The notes under the pieces are model-generated. The model was given only the letters and a program-made list of their open reading frames with translations, was not told the origin of the DNA and searched no databases. Shown piece after piece: positions 24,920 through 33,380 of a stretch of 64,000 nucleotides of DNA. This DNA comes from Stenotrophomonas maltophilia. GTDB lineage: Bacteria > Pseudomonadota > Gammaproteobacteria > Xanthomonadales > Xanthomonadaceae. Each line of letters begins with the position of its first letter. Within the stretch, counting starts at the first letter, position 1. A program made the translations under genes and the position numbers. The DNA is taken from contig DEVL01000003.1 in the NCBI GenBank assembly GCA_002363385.1, positions 620,505 through 684,504 on the forward strand. The letters are read 5' to 3'.

Positions 24920-26222
24920 GCCCACCGTTCTTCCCGGTTCGCCGGGCTCCCGCGCGGGCCGCTGGGCCCCGTGGTGGGTGATTGCGTTCGTCGCCCTGTG
25001 GCCGCTGCCCGGCATCGCCGAAGGCGTACTGGTGCTCGGCGCGCTGTATGCCGCGGTACGCATGGTGCAGCTGCGGTTGCAGGGCAATCAGCGCCTGCTC
25101 AGCAGTCCGGCCTGGGCGCTCACCAGTATCCTGTTTCTCGGTTATTGGTTGCCGCAGGCGTTCTCTGCGTTTGATGCGATTGATCCCGGCACGGCATGGC
25201 GCAAAGCCGCTGCCGGCCTGCGCTATCTGCCCTTCATGTGGCTGGTGGCCATTGCCGTGGCCACTCCGCAGCGGCGCGCGCTGACGCTGGGCGGACTGGC
25301 GGTGATCACCGGGCTGTGGACGGTGGATGCGCTGGCGCAGGCAATCGTCGGCAGCAGCCCGCTGTTCTGGTCGATGGACCAGCTCAAGTGGGCCGTCAGC
25401 GGCCATGGGTTGTGCTCACCGCAGGAGATGGCGGCGGTGGACCGGCTCAGCGGTGTACTCGGCCCGTGCAATCTCAAATTCGGCCAGGTACTCGCCAGCC
25501 TCTCGCCCTTCCTGTTGTTTGCCGCCTCACGGCGTGCAGGCATCCCCGGTTGGTCGCTCGCCGCCGCTGCGGTGGGTGTGGTGCTGGTGCTGGCCGGCTC
25601 GCGCGCGGCGTGGCTGACCTACGCGCTGGTGCTGGTGTTCTCCGGGTGGCGGTTGATTGGCGTGCGTGGACTGCTGGCCTGCGTCGCCGTCGGTGCAGTC
25701 GCGGCGGTCGTGCTCACCGTGAGCGTGCCCCAGGTCGGTGACCGCGTCGCGCGTACCGCGATGGCGTGGGAAGGCGAGAACGACGGCGTGAATCAGGCAT
25801 TGTCCGGCCGCGCGCAGATATGGGCCGCAGCGGCGTGCATGATCGAAGCGCACCCGATCAACGGTGTCGGCGCGCGTGGCTTCCGCGAGGCCTACCCGGG
25901 CTGCAATCCGAGTCCGGCCGCGCAGGACGTGTGGGGCGCGGGCCCAGCGCTGCACGCGCACCAGATCCTGCTTGAGATCCTGTCCGAGACCGGCGTTCTC
26001 GGCCTGCTGCTGTGGCTGGCGGCCGTGGCTCAGGCCTGGCGCGCATGGCGCTTTGCCACACCGCACGCGCGGGAGCATGCACGCCCGGCAATGCTGGCAC
26101 TGGCGGTGACCGTGTTCCCGCTCAACACCCATCTGGCGTTCTATTCGACCTTCTGGGGTGGCCTGACCCTGCTGCTGGCCGCGTTGTATGCAGGCAGTCT
26201 GTTGGCGAAAGACGACCGGTAA
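24882..26222 (+). CDS. O-antigen ligase / Wzy-like membrane protein
   Basis: This 446-residue integral membrane protein has about 10-12 hydrophobic segments and a large periplasmic loop with GVGARGFREAYPGCNP and ALHAHQILLEILSETGVLGL, the Wzy_C/WaaL pattern in which His and Arg residues act on undecaprenyl-linked glycans. The likely GTG start at 24882 lies inside the end of the glycosyltransferase gene. Ligase (WaaL) and polymerase (Wzy) are hard to tell apart by sequence. Adjacency to waaA and lpxL favours ligase. Confidence 0.82.
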   Translation: MTRSSSIPPSSAEPTVLPGSPGSRAGRWAPWWVIAFVALWPLPGIAEGVLVLGALYAAVRMVQLRLQGNQRLLSSPAWALTSILFLGYWLPQAFSAFDAIDPGTAWRKAAAGLRYLPFMWLVAIAVATPQRRALTLGGLAVITGLWTVDALAQAIVGSSPLFWSMDQLKWAVSGHGLCSPQEMAAVDRLSGVLGPCNLKFGQVLASLSPFLLFAASRRAGIPGWSLAAAAVGVVLVLAGSRAAWLTYALVLVFSGWRLIGVRGLLACVAVGAVAAVVLTVSVPQVGDRVARTAMAWEGENDGVNQALSGRAQIWAAAACMIEAHPINGVGARGFREAYPGCNPSPAAQDVWGAGPALHAHQILLEILSETGVLGLLLWLAAVAQAWRAWRFATPHAREHARPAMLALAVTVFPLNTHLAFYSTFWGGLTLLLAALYAGSLLAKDDR

Positions 26223-26241
26223 CCGCGGCAAACATCCGGCG

Positions 26242-27162
26242 TCAGCGGTAGTAATCGCTCCGCCCACCGGGCTGGCGCTTGAACCGGCGGTGGATCCACA
26301 GGTACTGGTCGGGCGCCTCGCGCACCATCGCTTCGATGGCCTGGTTGACGCGGGCGGTATCGGCCTCGACATCTTCGCTGGGGAAATTCTCCAGCGGTGC
26401 GCCGATCTTCAGGAAGTACTTTCCACCTTCGCGACGGTGGAAATACGGGATCACCGCACAGCCGGTCATCCGTGCCAGCTGGTGCGTGGCGGTGATGGTC
26501 GAGGCGGTGTGGCCGAAGAACGGCACGAATACCGTGTCCTTGCCGCGCATGTCCTGGTCCGGCGCATACCAGAGGAAGCCGCCCTTCTTCAGATGCCGCA
26601 CCGTGGCGCGGATGTCCTCGTTGGCGTACATCGCCTTGGCGTAGCGCAGGCGGCCGAATTTCACCGCCCACTCGTACACCGGGTTGCGGTGCTTGCGGTA
26701 CATGCCGGACAGTTCGACGTGATCGCACAGCAGGCGGCCGCACATCTCCAGCGTCATGAAGTGGCCGGAGACCAGCAGCACGCCACGGCCTTCGGCCTGC
26801 ATGCGGTGCAGGTGCTCCAGCCCTTCGATCTGCACCTGCGGACGGATGCTGTCGATGCTGCCCCACCAGGCACGGGCGAATTCGAAAATGCCCACGCCCA
26901 GCGCGTCGAAGCTGTCGCGCAGCAGGCGCTGGCGCCAGGCATCGTCCTTCTCGGGGAAGCACAGCTTCAGGTTGACCTCGGCGGCACGCCGGCGGCTGCT
27001 GGCCAGCCGGTAGGCAACCGTGCCGACCCCGCGGCCGAGCGCGCGCTGCAGCATCCACGGCAGGCGGGCGATCGCGAAGGCGACCAGCATGAAAGCGAAG
27101 GTCGGCCAGTGGCGCGGATTGCGCAGGGACGGCCGGGTGGCGGTGGAAGCGTTATCGGACAT
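26242..27162 (-). CDS. lpxL: lipid A lauroyl/secondary acyltransferase
   Basis: This 306-residue member of the LpxL/HtrB/MsbB family transfers a secondary acyl chain to Kdo2-lipid IV(A) at the inner membrane. An N-terminal membrane anchor (about 20-45) precedes the catalytic HX4E motif in SGHFMTLEMCGRL. The conserved WYAPDQDMRGKDTVFVPFFGHTAST segment and IHRRFKRQPGG near the end are present. A TAGAAT box ends six bases before the ATG, so the mRNA may be leaderless. It is divergent from waaA, the enzyme that makes its acceptor. Confidence 0.93.
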   Translation of the reverse strand: MSDNASTATRPSLRNPRHWPTFAFMLVAFAIARLPWMLQRALGRGVGTVAYRLASSRRRAAEVNLKLCFPEKDDAWRQRLLRDSFDALGVGIFEFARAWWGSIDSIRPQVQIEGLEHLHRMQAEGRGVLLVSGHFMTLEMCGRLLCDHVELSGMYRKHRNPVYEWAVKFGRLRYAKAMYANEDIRATVRHLKKGGFLWYAPDQDMRGKDTVFVPFFGHTASTITATHQLARMTGCAVIPYFHRREGGKYFLKIGAPLENFPSEDVEADTARVNQAIEAMVREAPDQYLWIHRRFKRQPGGRSDYYR

Positions 27163-27168
27163 GCCTCG

Positions 27169-27174
27169 ATTCTA
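27169..27174 (-). promoter_or_regulatory. -10 box of lpxL, probable leaderless start
   Basis: On the minus strand TAGAAT is followed by six bases and the ATG of lpxL; no Shine-Dalgarno site fits between. In the opposite direction TATCCT (27246-27251) has the same six-base spacing to the waaA ATG, though it is a poorer -10 match. Confidence 0.5.
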
Positions 27175-27257
27175 ATGGATGCGCCCGGATGCGTCCCGGC
27201 AGGGCCATCATGGCGGCGCGGCGTGTCTTCCCCGCGCCGCTCCCGTATCCTCTGCCC

Positions 27258-28556
27258 ATGCGTAAAAGCCCTGTCGAATGGATCCTGCGCGGCCTGTACT
27301 CGGCCGTGCTCTACCTGCTGTTGCCGATCACCGTGTACCACCTGGTGTGGCGGGGCTTCCGGGTGCGCGAGTACTTCCAGCGCTGGGATGAGCGCTATGC
27401 CTCCTATCCGCACTCCAGCGGCCAGCCGCGGGTCTGGCTGCACGCGGTCTCGGTGGGCGAGGTCAACGCCGCAGCGCCCCTGGTGAACGCTCTGCGCGCG
27501 CTGCGCCCGGACATCCGCTGGGTGATCACCACCATCACCCCGACCGGCTCCGAGCGTGTCCGCTCGCTATGGGGCGATGCCGTCGATCATGTGTATCTGC
27601 CGTACGACGTGCCGGGCAGCGTCGGCCGCTTCCTGGGCCACTTCAAGCCCAGCCTGGCACTGATCCTGGAAACCGAACTGTGGCCGAACCTGCTGTTCGG
27701 CTGCCGCGACCGCAAGATCCCTGTCTACATCCTCAATGCCCGCCTCTCGGCGCGCTCACTGCGCGGTTACCGGTTGCTCAGTGCCCTGATTGGACGTGCA
27801 CTGCGCACGGTCACCTGCGTGGCCGCGCAGTCGGCCGACGACGCCGAGCGGTTCATCCAGCTCGGTGCCCGCCCTGAACAGGTGCAGCCGCTGGGCAATC
27901 TGAAGTTCGATATCGCCACGCCGAACGTGCAGGACTTCATTGCGCGCTTCCATGATCTGGTGCCGACCACGCGCCCGGTGTGGATCGCCGCCAGCACGCA
28001 TGAGGGCGAAGAGCAGGCCACCATCGATCTGCACCGCCGCCTGCGCGACGCGGTGCCGGGCCTGCTGCTGCTGTGGGCACCGCGGCATCCGGAGCGCTTC
28101 CCGCGGGTGGAAGCGCTGTCCCGCGAGCAGGGCTGGAAAGTAGCTACGCGTCGCCAGCAGCAGTGGCCGCAGGCGGATACGGATGTGTTCGTCATCGATA
28201 CGCTCGGTGAGTTGATGTCGTTCTACGGTTGCGCGCAGGTGGCCTTCGTCGGTGGCAGCCTGCAGGCCATCGGCGGCCATAATCTGCTGGAGCCCGCGGC
28301 CATGGGCACGGCAGCGGTCACCGGGCCGCACCTGCACAACTTCGCCGAGATTTCCCGGCGCATGCGCGAAGCCGGCGCGGTGGTGATCGCCGAGGATGCC
28401 AACGGGGTCGGCGATGCGCTGCTGACCCTGCTGCGGGACCCGCAGGCGCGCGAAGACATGGCGCGTGCGGGCTGCGAGCTGGTCAGCAATGGCCGTGGCG
28501 CGTTGAAGCGCACCGTGGCCTTGATCGCACCGCAGTTGCCGCCGCCGGTGGCGTGA
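27258..28556 (+). CDS. waaA: 3-deoxy-D-manno-octulosonic acid (Kdo) transferase
   Basis: This 432-residue Kdo transferase (KdtA/WaaA) adds Kdo to lipid IV(A) at the inner membrane. The N-terminal anchor (about 10-30), VWLHAVSVGEVNAAAPL, SLALILETELWPNLLFGC, the second-domain NLKFD and WIAASTHEGEEQ, and the nucleotide-binding GGSLQAIGGHNLLEPAAMG are all typical. An upstream in-frame ATG at 27189 would add residues unlike the family and is rejected. The stop codon abuts the stop of the convergent mgtE gene with no spacer. Confidence 0.96.
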   Translation: MRKSPVEWILRGLYSAVLYLLLPITVYHLVWRGFRVREYFQRWDERYASYPHSSGQPRVWLHAVSVGEVNAAAPLVNALRALRPDIRWVITTITPTGSERVRSLWGDAVDHVYLPYDVPGSVGRFLGHFKPSLALILETELWPNLLFGCRDRKIPVYILNARLSARSLRGYRLLSALIGRALRTVTCVAAQSADDAERFIQLGARPEQVQPLGNLKFDIATPNVQDFIARFHDLVPTTRPVWIAASTHEGEEQATIDLHRRLRDAVPGLLLLWAPRHPERFPRVEALSREQGWKVATRRQQQWPQADTDVFVIDTLGELMSFYGCAQVAFVGGSLQAIGGHNLLEPAAMGTAAVTGPHLHNFAEISRRMREAGAVVIAEDANGVGDALLTLLRDPQAREDMARAGCELVSNGRGALKRTVALIAPQLPPPVA

Positions 28557-29939
28557 TCACCCTGCGGCGACCAGCAGATCTCCCAGGAAGGCGTACGCAA
28601 ACCCGAAGTAGATGAACACGCCGATGAGATCCATGACCGAGGTGATCATCGGTGCCGACAGCGTGGCCGGATCCGCCCCGATGCGGCGTGCGGCGAAGGG
28701 CAGCAGGGCGCCGACGATGCCGCCCAGCGCGGTGCACACCAGCATGCTCGAGCCCACCACCAGCAGCACGTCGATGCCTACACCTTTGCTGAAGAAGGCC
28801 AGGATCGCTTCGAGTACGGCGATGGCGATGCCCAGTCCCGCCGCCACCGGCAGTTCGCGCTGGATCACGAACCACACATCGCGCCAGCTCAGTTTCAGCT
28901 CGCCCAGCGCCATGCTGCGGATCACCAGCGTGGCCGACTGGCTGCCGGTATTGCCGCCCATGTCCACGATCGGGGCGATGAAGGCGGCCAGCACGATCAC
29001 CTGCGACAGCAGCTGCTCCTGCGCGGCGACAAACGTACTGGTGACAATGCCGAAGCAGGTCAGGATCGCCAGCCAGAACACACGCACCCGGAACATCTGC
29101 TTCAGCGGCGTGCTGCGCACATCCAGATCGTTCCCGTGTCCGCTGACCGTGCCGCCAAAGCGCGCCAGCTGCGAGGCATCGCGTTCCTTCTCGATGTCCA
29201 TCGCATCGTCCACGGTGACGATGCCGATCATGCGGTCGCCTCCATTGGTCACCGGCAGCGCGAGCAGATCGTAGCGACGGATCAGTTCGGCGGCCTGCAG
29301 CCTGGGCCAGTGCGCCTTCGCTGACACCGGCTGCTCCTGCATGATCGAGGTGATCGTGCGGTTCGCGTTGGCCAGCACCAGATCACGCAGGGCCACCGTG
29401 CCGCGCAGGCGCAGCGTATGGTCCAACACGAACAGGATATTCACCGTCTCGCTGTGCAGCGCCGTGGCGCGGAGATGTGCCAGCGCCTGCGCCACGGTCA
29501 TCTCCGGTGACACCCACACGTAGTCGGACGTCGTCGCCGAGCCGACCGTGCCTTCGGCATAGGACGCCATCTTGAGGATGTCGTCGCGCTCGACCTTGGT
29601 CAGTGCGGGCAGCAGCTTCTGCTTGGCATCTTCGCCGAGCCGGTTGTACAGGTCGGCGCGATCATCCGAGGGCATGTGCTCGAACAGCGGCACCACCGCC
29701 TCACGCGGCATCGCCGCCAGCAGCTGATCCTGGCGGATCTCGGTGAAGTGTGCGAACAGCTCGGCGCGTACCTGCGGTTCGAGCATCATCAACAAGGGGA
29801 GTGTCTTGTCCACGCTCAGTGCATCGAGGGCATCGACCAGATCGGACGGATGCGTGGTCGCGGCGATGCTGACAAAGCCGGCCGCGTCGAGCGAGAGCGA
29901 GAGGGTGCGGATCGAGAACAGGAGGTCTTCGCGGTTCAT
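28557..29939 (-). CDS. mgtE: magnesium transporter MgtE
   Basis: This 460-residue MgtE-family channel admits Mg2+ and may also pass Co2+. It has the N-terminal superhelical domain (about 1-125), paired CBS domains (about 130-255) that gate by sensing cytoplasmic Mg2+, and five membrane helices with APIVDMGGNTGSQSATLVIR and the final SVMDLIGVFIYFGFAY. ATG 29939 with GGAG upstream gives the usual length; the longer frame to 30089 is not MgtE-like. It lies 156 bp downstream of a putative envelope protein gene in the same direction and may share its promoter and long leader. Confidence 0.95.
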   Translation of the reverse strand: MNREDLLFSIRTLSLSLDAAGFVSIAATTHPSDLVDALDALSVDKTLPLLMMLEPQVRAELFAHFTEIRQDQLLAAMPREAVVPLFEHMPSDDRADLYNRLGEDAKQKLLPALTKVERDDILKMASYAEGTVGSATTSDYVWVSPEMTVAQALAHLRATALHSETVNILFVLDHTLRLRGTVALRDLVLANANRTITSIMQEQPVSAKAHWPRLQAAELIRRYDLLALPVTNGGDRMIGIVTVDDAMDIEKERDASQLARFGGTVSGHGNDLDVRSTPLKQMFRVRVFWLAILTCFGIVTSTFVAAQEQLLSQVIVLAAFIAPIVDMGGNTGSQSATLVIRSMALGELKLSWRDVWFVIQRELPVAAGLGIAIAVLEAILAFFSKGVGIDVLLVVGSSMLVCTALGGIVGALLPFAARRIGADPATLSAPMITSVMDLIGVFIYFGFAYAFLGDLLVAAG

Positions 29940-30095
29940 GGTGGTTCTCCAGCAAAAAGCAGCGCGGTGCGCTGAGGTACGCAGGGCCGACGCGCGGGCA
30001 GGGCTCGAGCGGGGCAGGTATCGGTGGGTGCATGGGCCGTGTGCGGACGTGCAGGTGGTCCGGCCAGTCGGTGCCGCCAAGCGGCACACAGGGCG

Positions 30096-30764
30096 TTACG
30101 GTGCAGAGGCCAGGTTGAAGCCGAGCGTGATCCAGTGGCCGTCGCGCTGGTGATGCACACGACCAGCAAGCAGGTCCACGCTGGCGCCGCGCCAGAGCTC
30201 GTGGCGGACACCGAACTGACTGCTGCGCTGCCGTGTGGTGCCACGCGCGGTTTCGGCCAGCAGCGACCACTGCGGCGCAGTGACGATTTCCAGGCCGATG
30301 CCATCGGTGCGGCCGCGTGCGCCGGCCGTGCGTGCCCAGCCCAGGTTGAGGTGCAGCAGTGTGCGATCGCTGGCGCCAAGGGCGAGGGTCAGGGGCGCGT
30401 TGATGCCCCAGTCATCGCCACGCAGGTGGTGCCAGTCGTTGCCGACACCGGCACTCAGCGCCAGGCCCCAACGGCGCTGGTCGATGTCGCGCAGCACACG
30501 CTTGGCACCCAGCGCCCACTGCGTGGACGAGACAGCGTGCTGGTGGCTCAGGCCGAGCGACCACTCGGTATCGGCGAACGTGCAGGCCGGTACAGCGCTC
30601 CACTCCGCCCCGGCATCGGTGTGGCGGGCCCAGCTTTCCAGCTGACAGCGGCCGGCATTGGTGATGGCGGCATCGTCCACCATCAGGCTGGCCGCGGCGC
30701 GGGTGTCGAACGGAAGCATCGCCACGGCCACGAGGGGCAGGGCGAACACACGGGAAACGTGCAT
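30096..30764 (-). CDS. exported envelope protein of unknown function
   Basis: This 222-residue protein has a signal peptide (about 1-23, ending DTRAAA) and a C-terminal part of alternating polar and apolar residues (LTLALGASDRTLLHLNLGW, GIGLEIVTAPQWSLLAE, VDLLAGRVHHQRDGHWITLGFNL) that suggests a small beta-barrel or beta-rich periplasmic protein. The segment LMVDDAAITNAGRCQLESWAR at the mature N-terminus looks like a domain start. I do not recognise a characterised family. It is preceded by a strong promoter and a leader of about 230 nt and followed by mgtE, so a role linked to metal homeostasis or envelope stress is possible but unproven. ATG 30764 has GGAG upstream. Confidence 0.8.
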   Translation of the reverse strand: MHVSRVFALPLVAVAMLPFDTRAAASLMVDDAAITNAGRCQLESWARHTDAGAEWSAVPACTFADTEWSLGLSHQHAVSSTQWALGAKRVLRDIDQRRWGLALSAGVGNDWHHLRGDDWGINAPLTLALGASDRTLLHLNLGWARTAGARGRTDGIGLEIVTAPQWSLLAETARGTTRQRSSQFGVRHELWRGASVDLLAGRVHHQRDGHWITLGFNLASAP

Positions 30765-30993
30765 GGGCAATCTCCAGGCAAACGGAAACGCCAGCGGCAC
30801 CCTTCTTGGGGTCGGTGGAACGGCGATACGGATGATGCGAGGCGGGCGAGCGTGTCAGCTGCGCCGGTGGGCCCCGTCCTGTGCGGACGGAACCGACCTT
30901 GGGGTCAGTGGGTCCGTCGGCTCAGGAGCAGCAACGAGATCGACTATGACTGTCCAAGGAGGGGGCCTCTGGAGGGAAAGGGAAGGTGGTGCG
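30765..30993 (-). promoter_or_regulatory. long structured 5' leader of the envelope-protein/mgtE group
   Basis: From the predicted start near 30993 to the ATG at 30764 there are about 230 untranslated bases. On the RNA, TCCGTC (genome 30886-30891) can pair with GACGGA upstream (30913-30918), or the overlapping CCGTCC (30885-30890) with GGACGG downstream (30874-30879), giving two mutually exclusive hairpins. A 14-bp direct repeat, CTTGGGGTC(G/A)GTGG on the plus strand, occurs at 30805-30818 and 30898-30911. No known riboswitch consensus was recognised. Confidence 0.4.
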
Positions 30994-30999
30994 GGGCGG

Positions 31000-31028
31000 A
31001 CCATAGTCGGCCCTTGCCGAGGGGTCAA
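31000..31028 (-). promoter_or_regulatory. strong sigma70-type promoter
   Basis: On the minus strand TTGACC (31028-31023), a 17-bp spacer, then TATGGT (31005-31000). It is the best -35/-10 pair seen in the window and is directed toward the envelope-protein gene and mgtE. Confidence 0.7.
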
Positions 31029-31168
31029 GCCATTTTCCACGCGACGTACCGGACTGTGGACCGGTGCACGGTGGAGAGTGAGTGCCGGTAGGCATTGTGC
31101 GATGAAATCGCCGCGGCAGTGATCGGGTGGGTGACGCGCGCGACGTGTCGGAATCAACAAGGTGCACG
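31029..31168. other. intergenic remainder between the mgtE-group promoter and the tolC terminator
   Basis: With the leader and promoter, this completes a gap of about 400 bp. No ORF, repeat or clear binding site was found in this part. Confidence 0.4.
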
Positions 31169-31199
31169 CAAAAAAAAACCACCCGCACGCGGGTGGTTT
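31169..31199 (-). terminator. intrinsic terminator of pcm-tolC
   Basis: On the minus strand an 11-bp stem AAACCACCCGC/GCGGGTGGTTT with a two-base loop is followed by a run of T, 25 bp after the tolC stop codon. Confidence 0.93.
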
Positions 31200-31223
31200 C
31201 TCTGTCTCGCCCTGCGCCGTCGA

Positions 31224-32585
31224 TCAGTTGACGGTGGTGCTCGGCGTGGCGGCCTTCTGGGTCAGCAGGCGGTTGATGTCCTGCAGTTCGGCGATGTCCA
31301 GCGTGCCGACCGCCTGGCCCAGCTGCAGACGGTTCTGCAGGAAGGTGTAGCGGGCGTTGGCGTAGTCCAGCTGCGCGGAGAACAGGATGCGCTGGTTCTG
31401 GATCACGTCCAGCACGGTACGCGTGCCGACTTCCAGGCCGACCTGCGAAGCGTCATAGGCGCTCTGTGCCGACACAACGGCCAGGCGACGCGCTTCCACT
31501 TCGCTGATGCCGGCCACCAGGGTCTGGTAGGCGTTGCGGGTGTTGCGGTCCAGGGCGCGCTTCTGCTGCTCGTAGCCGTCCTGGGCGATGTCACGCTGGG
31601 CCAGCGCCTGGCGCACGCCGGACTGGGTCGCACCGCCGGAGAAGATCGGCACGTTCAAGGTCAGGCCGACGCTGTTGGTGCGTCGGTCCGGGCTGAAGCT
31701 GCCGCTGTCGCCGACCACATCGCCCCAGCTGGCCGACTTGCCGGCAGTCGCACCCAGCGACAGCGTCGGGTAGTGCGCGCCGCGGGCGGCCGAGACGCCG
31801 GATTCGGCGGCGTTGACCTTCAGTTCCTGCGCCTTCAGCGCCGGGTTCTGTGCAACGGCTTCGGCCACCAGGGTATCGATGGTGGCGTACTTGGCCGGCA
31901 GTTCCGGACGGAAATCGGCCGGCAGGGCGCGCAGGTCGTTGACCGGCTGGCCGGTCAGCTCGGTCAGCGCCTGGTAGGCGTCGGCCAGCGTGTTCTGCGC
32001 GATGATCGTGTTGGCACGCGCCTGGTCGTACTGGGCACGGGCTTCGTGCACGTCGGTGATCGGGGCCAGGCCCACTTCCAGGCGCTTGTCGGCGAAGTCG
32101 AACTGCTTCTTGGCAGCGGCTTCGTTGGTCTGCGCGGCCGACAGCGATTCAATGCCCACCAGCACGTTGAAGTACGCCGCCGAGGTGCGCACGATCAGGT
32201 CGTCGTTGGCCGAATCCAGGGTGAAGTCCGCCGCCTTGCTCAGCTCGCGCTGCGAACGCAGGTTGGCGAACTGGGTGAAGTTGAAGACCGTCTGGCTGCC
32301 GTTGATCGTGTAGTTCCGGCTCTTGGTGGTGAACGAGCTGGAGGTCAGATCATGGTTCGGGTTGGTGCGGCTGCGGTTGAGCGAGGCCTCGCCGTTGAGC
32401 TGCGGGAGCAATGCGGCACGCGCCTGCACGGCGCCTTCCTTGTCATACAGGCGGGTCGACTCGGCAGCCGAGAGCTGCGGATCGCCATTGCGCGCCATTT
32501 CGTAGACCTGCAGCAGGTCGGCGGCAGAGGCGGTCATCGGCAGCAGGGCGGCGGCCAGCGCAAGGGCGAGGGATCGGCGGATCAT
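31224..32585 (-). CDS. tolC: TolC-family outer-membrane efflux channel
   Basis: This 453-residue TolC homologue forms the trimeric outer-membrane and periplasmic exit duct. It has a signal peptide (MIRRSLALALAAALLPMTASA) and two duplicated halves with TolC landmarks (GLAPITDVHEARAQYDQARANTI in the first, VGTRTVLDVIQNQRILFSAQLDYANARYTFLQNRLQL in the second). AAGGAAG precedes the ATG. It is 16 bp downstream of pcm. Gene order tolC-pcm-tetR-MFP-RND matches the tolCSm-pcm-smeRo-smeO-smeP cluster of S. maltophilia, in which this channel serves the SmeOP pump. Confidence 0.95.
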   Translation of the reverse strand: MIRRSLALALAAALLPMTASAADLLQVYEMARNGDPQLSAAESTRLYDKEGAVQARAALLPQLNGEASLNRSRTNPNHDLTSSSFTTKSRNYTINGSQTVFNFTQFANLRSQRELSKAADFTLDSANDDLIVRTSAAYFNVLVGIESLSAAQTNEAAAKKQFDFADKRLEVGLAPITDVHEARAQYDQARANTIIAQNTLADAYQALTELTGQPVNDLRALPADFRPELPAKYATIDTLVAEAVAQNPALKAQELKVNAAESGVSAARGAHYPTLSLGATAGKSASWGDVVGDSGSFSPDRRTNSVGLTLNVPIFSGGATQSGVRQALAQRDIAQDGYEQQKRALDRNTRNAYQTLVAGISEVEARRLAVVSAQSAYDASQVGLEVGTRTVLDVIQNQRILFSAQLDYANARYTFLQNRLQLGQAVGTLDIAELQDINRLLTQKAATPSTTVN

Positions 32586-32601
32586 TGCGGCTTCCTTGGA
32601 C

Positions 32602-33249
32602 TCAGAGTTGGAACTGGGGTGCCGGGGCGGCACCGCGCAGGTAGTCGATATCGGTTTCGAACAGCGATTCACTGGTGCCGTCCGCCTTGACCAGCACCGC
32701 TTCCATGACCGGCGACCGGCCACGGATCACGAACAGTCGACCGCCGGGACGCAGCCACTGGGCGAAACGTGACGGGATGACATCCACCGCGCCGGTGACG
32801 CAGATCGCATCGAAGCGGCGCTCGGTGTCCCAGGTCAGGGCGTCGGCGGTTTCGATGCGGACGTTGTTGCCCAGTCCGGCCGCGTCAAGACGCGCGCGCG
32901 CGGTGGCAGCCAGGTCGGCGTCGATTTCCAGGCTCAGCACTTCGCGGGCCAGCTCGCCCATGCAGGCGCTCAGGTAGCCGCTGCCGGTGCCGATTTCCAG
33001 CACTTCATCGCCCGGCTGCAGATCCAGCGCCTGCAGGGTGCGGCCTTCGATGACCGGCTTCATCATCTTCTGGCCGTTGCCCAGCGGCAGCTCGATATCG
33101 GTGTAGGCCAGGGCCCGGTGCGATTCAGCGACGAACGCCTCCCGCGGCAAGCGTGCCAGTACATCGAGCACGCGGATTTCCAGCACATCCCAGGGGCGGA
33201 TCTGCTGTTCGACCATCAGTTCGCGGGCGTGGGAGTAATCGATCGTCAT
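32602..33249 (-). CDS. pcm: protein-L-isoaspartate O-methyltransferase family protein
   Basis: This 215-residue SAM-dependent methyltransferase of the PCMT family repairs isoaspartyl damage in proteins in its characterised members. EVLEIGTGSGYLSACMGELA (motif I), VLSLEIDADLA and the post-motif FDAICVTGAVDVIPSRFAQWLRPGGRLFVI are present. The N-terminal MVEQQIRPWDV is also typical of the tolC-linked branch. A TATAGA box lies five bases before the ATG, suggesting a leaderless mRNA. It forms a unit with tolC. In S. maltophilia this unit is reported to be repressed by the TetR-type regulator encoded next door. Confidence 0.92.
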   Translation of the reverse strand: MTIDYSHARELMVEQQIRPWDVLEIRVLDVLARLPREAFVAESHRALAYTDIELPLGNGQKMMKPVIEGRTLQALDLQPGDEVLEIGTGSGYLSACMGELAREVLSLEIDADLAATARARLDAAGLGNNVRIETADALTWDTERRFDAICVTGAVDVIPSRFAQWLRPGGRLFVIRGRSPVMEAVLVKADGTSESLFETDIDYLRGAAPAPQFQL

Positions 33250-33380
33250 GAGGTTCTATATCCAGCGCAGTGGGCCGGCCATTTTACCGGTGCCGGGAGC
33301 CGGCGGCGCGCTGAGAGCATCGCTGCCGTCGCGCCGGGGTCGCAGTGCCGGAAGTCACCGCGACCTCCGGTCCATTCAGT

